From positions 1-8,442 of the forward strand of contig DCTK01000016.1 in NCBI GenBank assembly GCA_002329575.1: DNA of 8,442 nt. The letters are read 5' to 3'. The notes under the pieces are model-generated. The model was not told the DNA's origin and did no database searches. It was given only the letters and a program-made list of their open reading frames with translations. Positions 6,320 through 8,442 of this stretch are shown piece after piece (position 1 is the stretch's first letter; the number at the start of each line of letters is the position of its first letter). The stretch comes from Sutterella sp. UBA1442. GTDB lineage: Bacteria; Pseudomonadota; Gammaproteobacteria; Burkholderiales; Burkholderiaceae_F. The position numbers and the translations under genes were made by a program.

Positions 6320-7156
6320 TCAGATTTCGAAAGCGCTATCGTCTCCGGTTTAGATATAACGGTTCAGAAAGATCTGACGCAGCGCTATAACCAAATTTAC
6401 GGCGTATACGGTAACTTAGTTGACAGTGGTGTCAAAGGCACTTCAGTGCGTATCTTCGATACCAACGTCGTGTTTGACGATCTGACTCAGCCTACTGAAG
6501 ACAGTTTCTGGCGAGGCCTTCGTTTGCATTCCTATGATGAAGTTGCTGTAGAAAACACCTCAGTGACCTTTTCTAATATCAATCTCGAAAACACTCAAAA
6601 GGTCGGTTTGACCGGGATGAAGTTCTATGAATTTGGCTCGGCAACGGTTTCAGACAATGAGGTGACGGTCGACAATGTAGTGATTAACTCAGGTTCGCGG
6701 TCATTGGTAGGAGCTGATTTTGAGGTAGAGACCATTGACAGTAGCCGTATCGTCGCACAAGGAAATACATTGCAAATCCTAGACTCTACTTTCACTGATC
6801 AGGATGATGTAGCGACAGTTCATAGTTATCAAGAGGGGGAGGCTCTTAATGCTTACATGTCCGGCAACGAGTTGACGTTGGATCAAGTCACTTTGACGGC
6901 ATCAAACGTTGAGAGGATTGATTTACTCGGTGCTTGTATTGAACAGTCAGACGAAGAATCGCCTCAAGAAGACAGCTCTGCTACCGCAAAGATTTCAGGA
7001 ACTTGGGTGGATATTAAAGATGTCAAGGTTGAAAAACCTGATTCAATCAATTCCAGTATATGGGCAGCTGCTGTTGTTCAGGAATATCCAGATGTTCAAG
7101 AGGCCACTGTTGAGTTTAATGTTCTGTCGCTCTGCAGTACTCAGGCCTCACACTAG
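6320..7156 (+). pseudogene. Autotransporter passenger, first part (same frame as the signal peptide)
   Basis: Open from the codon after the amber stop to TAG at 7154-7156. The product is acidic and rich in N, D, T, V and S with alternating hydrophobic residues, as expected for a beta-helix passenger. Degenerate repeat units begin near 6641, 6746, 6851, 6980 and 7103, with the pattern A-x-V-S-x-N-x-hydrophobic-x-hydrophobic; the first three are spaced exactly 105 bases. A GTG at 6446 is in frame but has no ribosome binding site, so it is unlikely to be a real start. The last residues (CSTQASH) look out of frame compared with the repeat pattern. Confidence 0.75.
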
Positions 7157-7713
7157 AGGAAGTTTGGGCAAGCGGAAATTATCAAATCAGCAATAACTCT
7201 TTGTATTTGCATAACGCAAAGGTCACAAAAGCTGCCGCAGGTAGTTTAGGCTACTATGATGAAGACTTTAATTCTTTATCTACACTTGATATTCAAGGCG
7301 CAAACAATACCGTTTATGCTTCCGGCGTTAATTGCGTTGGAACACTTTACGGTTTCGATACTTTGGTATTGACAGCCGATCGTGAAACAAACTCTGAAGA
7401 TGCGGTGTTGACTCTCGGTCAGACGGAAACAACCCGGGAGATTCAAACCTTGAGCAACGATAGTCTATTCGAAGGCAAAACACTGGTTCTGAGAGGTGAA
7501 CTTGAAAGTGTAAATTTCTTGGAAGCGGCCGAGGGTAACAGTTATCAATTTAAGAATTCCTTGTTGCGATACGAATCGGCATTTTTCGAAAGTGAAGTCG
7601 CTTTGGACAATTTCGAAGTTTCAAATGACCAAGGATTGGACTCAAGTCGAGATATCGTGACGGAGTTAAAACAAAATCTATCTTTGACACGTGCTTCAGC
7701 GACTCTCTCTCTC
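7141..7713 (+). pseudogene. Autotransporter passenger, second part (shifted frame)
   Basis: The frame with codons at 7141, 7144 and so on gives SGLTLEEVWASGNYQISNNS, which resumes the repeat pattern of the first part (ISNNSLYLHNAKVT matches the SGNELTLDQVTLT unit). It continues through a beta-rich linker (DTLVLTAD, VLTLGQTE, TLVLRGEL) to RASATLS at the CT tract. Upstream, this frame has stops at 7111-7113 and 7117-7119, so the shift lies between 7120 and 7153. No start codon with a ribosome binding site precedes it. After 7713 the same frame gives an unrelated tail and stops at 7798-7800. Confidence 0.7.
7703..7713 (+). repeat. CT dinucleotide tract, (CT)5C, at a frameshift
   Basis: CTCTCTCTCTC at the exact place where the coding frame changes. 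Removing one CT unit joins the two frames to read RASATLSQSRLAEIAF, which matches the conserved linker before autotransporter barrels (LS-x-x-RLA-x-x-A-hydrophobic-V-x-QGA). The present length therefore puts the barrel out of frame. Short tandem repeats of this kind are prone to slipped-strand change. Confidence 0.75.
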
Positions 7714-8438
7714 AATCGCGTTTGGCGGAGATCGCATTTGTCACACAGGGAGCTGAGTTTATTGCTGATACAGCAATTCCTGAGGCCGCGCAGGCTGTAG
7801 AGGCAAGTGACTTCACAGGCTTTGCCGCAATTTCGGGCACTAATACGCACTATGAAACGGGTTCCTATGTCGACATCAACGGTTTTAGTTTTGCCGGCGG
7901 CGTAGCCTCTAGAATCGGTGACACGGTGTTGGCTGGCTTCTTGGAGTACGGACGTGCGAACTCGGACCAATATGCCGGTACAGGTCGGGGCGAGTCTGAA
8001 CACGATTACGTCGGGGTGGGCATCGCGGCTCAGAAGACTTTTGGTCAAGTCAGTATTGATGCGGCACTTCGTGTGGGGCAAACGAGCACGGACTTTGAAG
8101 GTCGTTACGTCTCGGAGTCTGCGAGTTATGAAATGGATTCGTTCTACGTCACAGCGCATGCCGGTGTCGGCTACACGATGCCTGTGGCCGAAACCATCAA
8201 TACGCATCTTTACGGTCGCTACACGGTCAGCTTCCTTGATTCTGATGAAGACGAAGTTCTAGATATCTTCAATAGCAAGTTTGAAGCGGATTCCGTTACT
8301 GCGCATGCCGTTCGAACCGGGGTGCGTTTAACCGGTGTGGTCCAAGATCAGCTCTACTGGAAGACGGGAGCTGCCTATGAATATGTCTTTGATAGTACCA
8401 TTAAGCGCCGCAACCCCTCGATTTTAATCGAGCGGTAA
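7714..8438 (+). pseudogene. Autotransporter outer-membrane beta-barrel domain (incomplete)
   Basis: From the CT tract the frame reads QSRLAEIAFVTQGAEFIAD, the typical junction sequence of autotransporters, then about 200 residues of alternating amphipathic strands with aromatic girdles: TGFAAISG, DINGFSFAGGVASRI, VLAGFLEYGRA, DYVGVGIAAQKTF, SIDAALRVG, SFYVTAHAGVGYTM, THLYGRYTVSF, HAVRTGVRLTG and YWKTGAAYEYVFD. This is the general Autotransporter barrel family, Sutterella-like in flavour. It ends with TIKRRNPSILIER and a stop at 8436-8438, without the final strands and terminal F or W. NPSI is reminiscent of the APSL(K)G motif that precedes those strands, so a frameshift just after it is suspected. 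The first codon with a possible start, TTG at 7722, has no ribosome binding site. Confidence 0.8.
8417..8432 (+). repeat. Small palindrome at the premature end of the barrel
   Basis: CTCGAT-TTTA-ATCGAG is a 6-bp perfect stem with a 4-base loop, located where the barrel reading frame is suspected to break. It may simply be sequence that favours a small indel; it is too short and too close to the window end to call a terminator. Confidence 0.35.
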
Positions 8439-8442
8439 GGCG

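Larger units (their letters stand above)
6206..8438 (+). pseudogene. Interrupted autotransporter (type V secretion) gene
   Basis: One gene split over three frames. From 6206 it encodes a signal peptide, then an in-frame TAG (6317-6319), then a passenger that stays open in the same frame to a TAG at 7154-7156. The passenger continues in a second frame from about 7120-7153 to the CT tract at 7703-7713, and from there a third frame encodes an autotransporter beta-barrel to a TAA at 8436-8438. Intact relatives are secreted adhesin-like proteins: the signal peptide directs Sec export, the C-terminal barrel inserts into the outer membrane, and the passenger (a presumed beta-helix) is displayed outside. 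The barrel stops without the last strands and terminal aromatic residue, so the original end was beyond the window. Promoter and ribosome binding site are intact, suggesting recent decay or switching. Sequencing error is an alternative for individual lesions. Confidence 0.85.

Noticed and set aside
6446..7156. Separate gene starting at GTG 6446
   Set aside because: The same frame is open back to 6320 and matches the signal peptide frame before the amber codon; there is no ribosome binding site at 6446.
7120..7713. Programmed -1 ribosomal frameshifting at the two passenger shifts
   Set aside because: No slippery heptamer with a following structure was seen, and the CT tract fits a DNA indel; with an amber codon also present, decay is more likely.
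7545..8207. 220-codon open frame on the minus strand opposite the autotransporter
   Set aside because: It is antisense to a recognisable barrel, its translation shows no domain pattern and no ribosome binding site was seen; it is a shadow.

Overview
The window looks like a chromosomal segment of a Gram-negative bacterium, most likely a betaproteobacterium. A gut Sutterellaceae-type organism (Sutterella/Parasutterella relatives) is my best guess, but that is inference, not proof. The pointers are the gene order hemA-prfA-prmC, the style of the protein sequences, and a gene encoding an autotransporter with a signal peptide, a long beta-rich passenger and an outer-membrane barrel.

Left part (1-3210, minus strand): a housekeeping operon read right to left. 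It contains hemA (glutamyl-tRNA reductase, first committed step of C5 haem synthesis), prfA (peptide chain release factor 1) and prmC (methyltransferase acting on the GGQ glutamine of release factors; its 3' end runs off the window at base 1). prfA and prmC are 4 bases apart, and the prmC ribosome binding site lies inside the last codons of prfA. A 93-base gap with a perfect 6-bp hairpin separates hemA from prfA.

Middle (3211-6022): a 69-base divergent intergenic region with a perfect spaced inverted repeat (AATGCG-N11-CGCATT) separates hemA from a plus-strand gene for a small DUF697-like hydrophobic protein. Neither of these two divergent genes has a recognisable Shine-Dalgarno sequence. Next come two co-directional genes for cytoplasmic hydrolases: an M20-family metallopeptidase (start placed at 3981 from its ribosome binding site) and a class I glutamine amidotransferase-like gamma-glutamyl hydrolase (peptidase C26, PuuD-like). 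The 68-base gap between them holds a perfect 10-bp hairpin. They may process related gamma-glutamyl or amidated compounds, but no substrate can be read from the sequence.

Right part (6023-8442): a gene with a consensus -10 box (TATAAT), a good ribosome binding site and a clear signal peptide begins at 6206 and encodes an autotransporter, but it is broken. There is an in-frame amber codon at codon 38 (6317-6319), a frameshift near 7120-7153, a second frameshift in a (CT)5C tract at 7703-7713 that is repaired exactly by removing one CT unit, and probably a further frameshift around 8421-8427, where the barrel ends too early. It is best annotated as a pseudogene. The CT tract leaves open slipped-strand (phase-variable) switching as the origin of one lesion. 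I saw no tRNA, rRNA, CRISPR array or insertion sequence. No clearly novel system is visible; the broken autotransporter and the divergent intergenic region are the parts most worth a second look.
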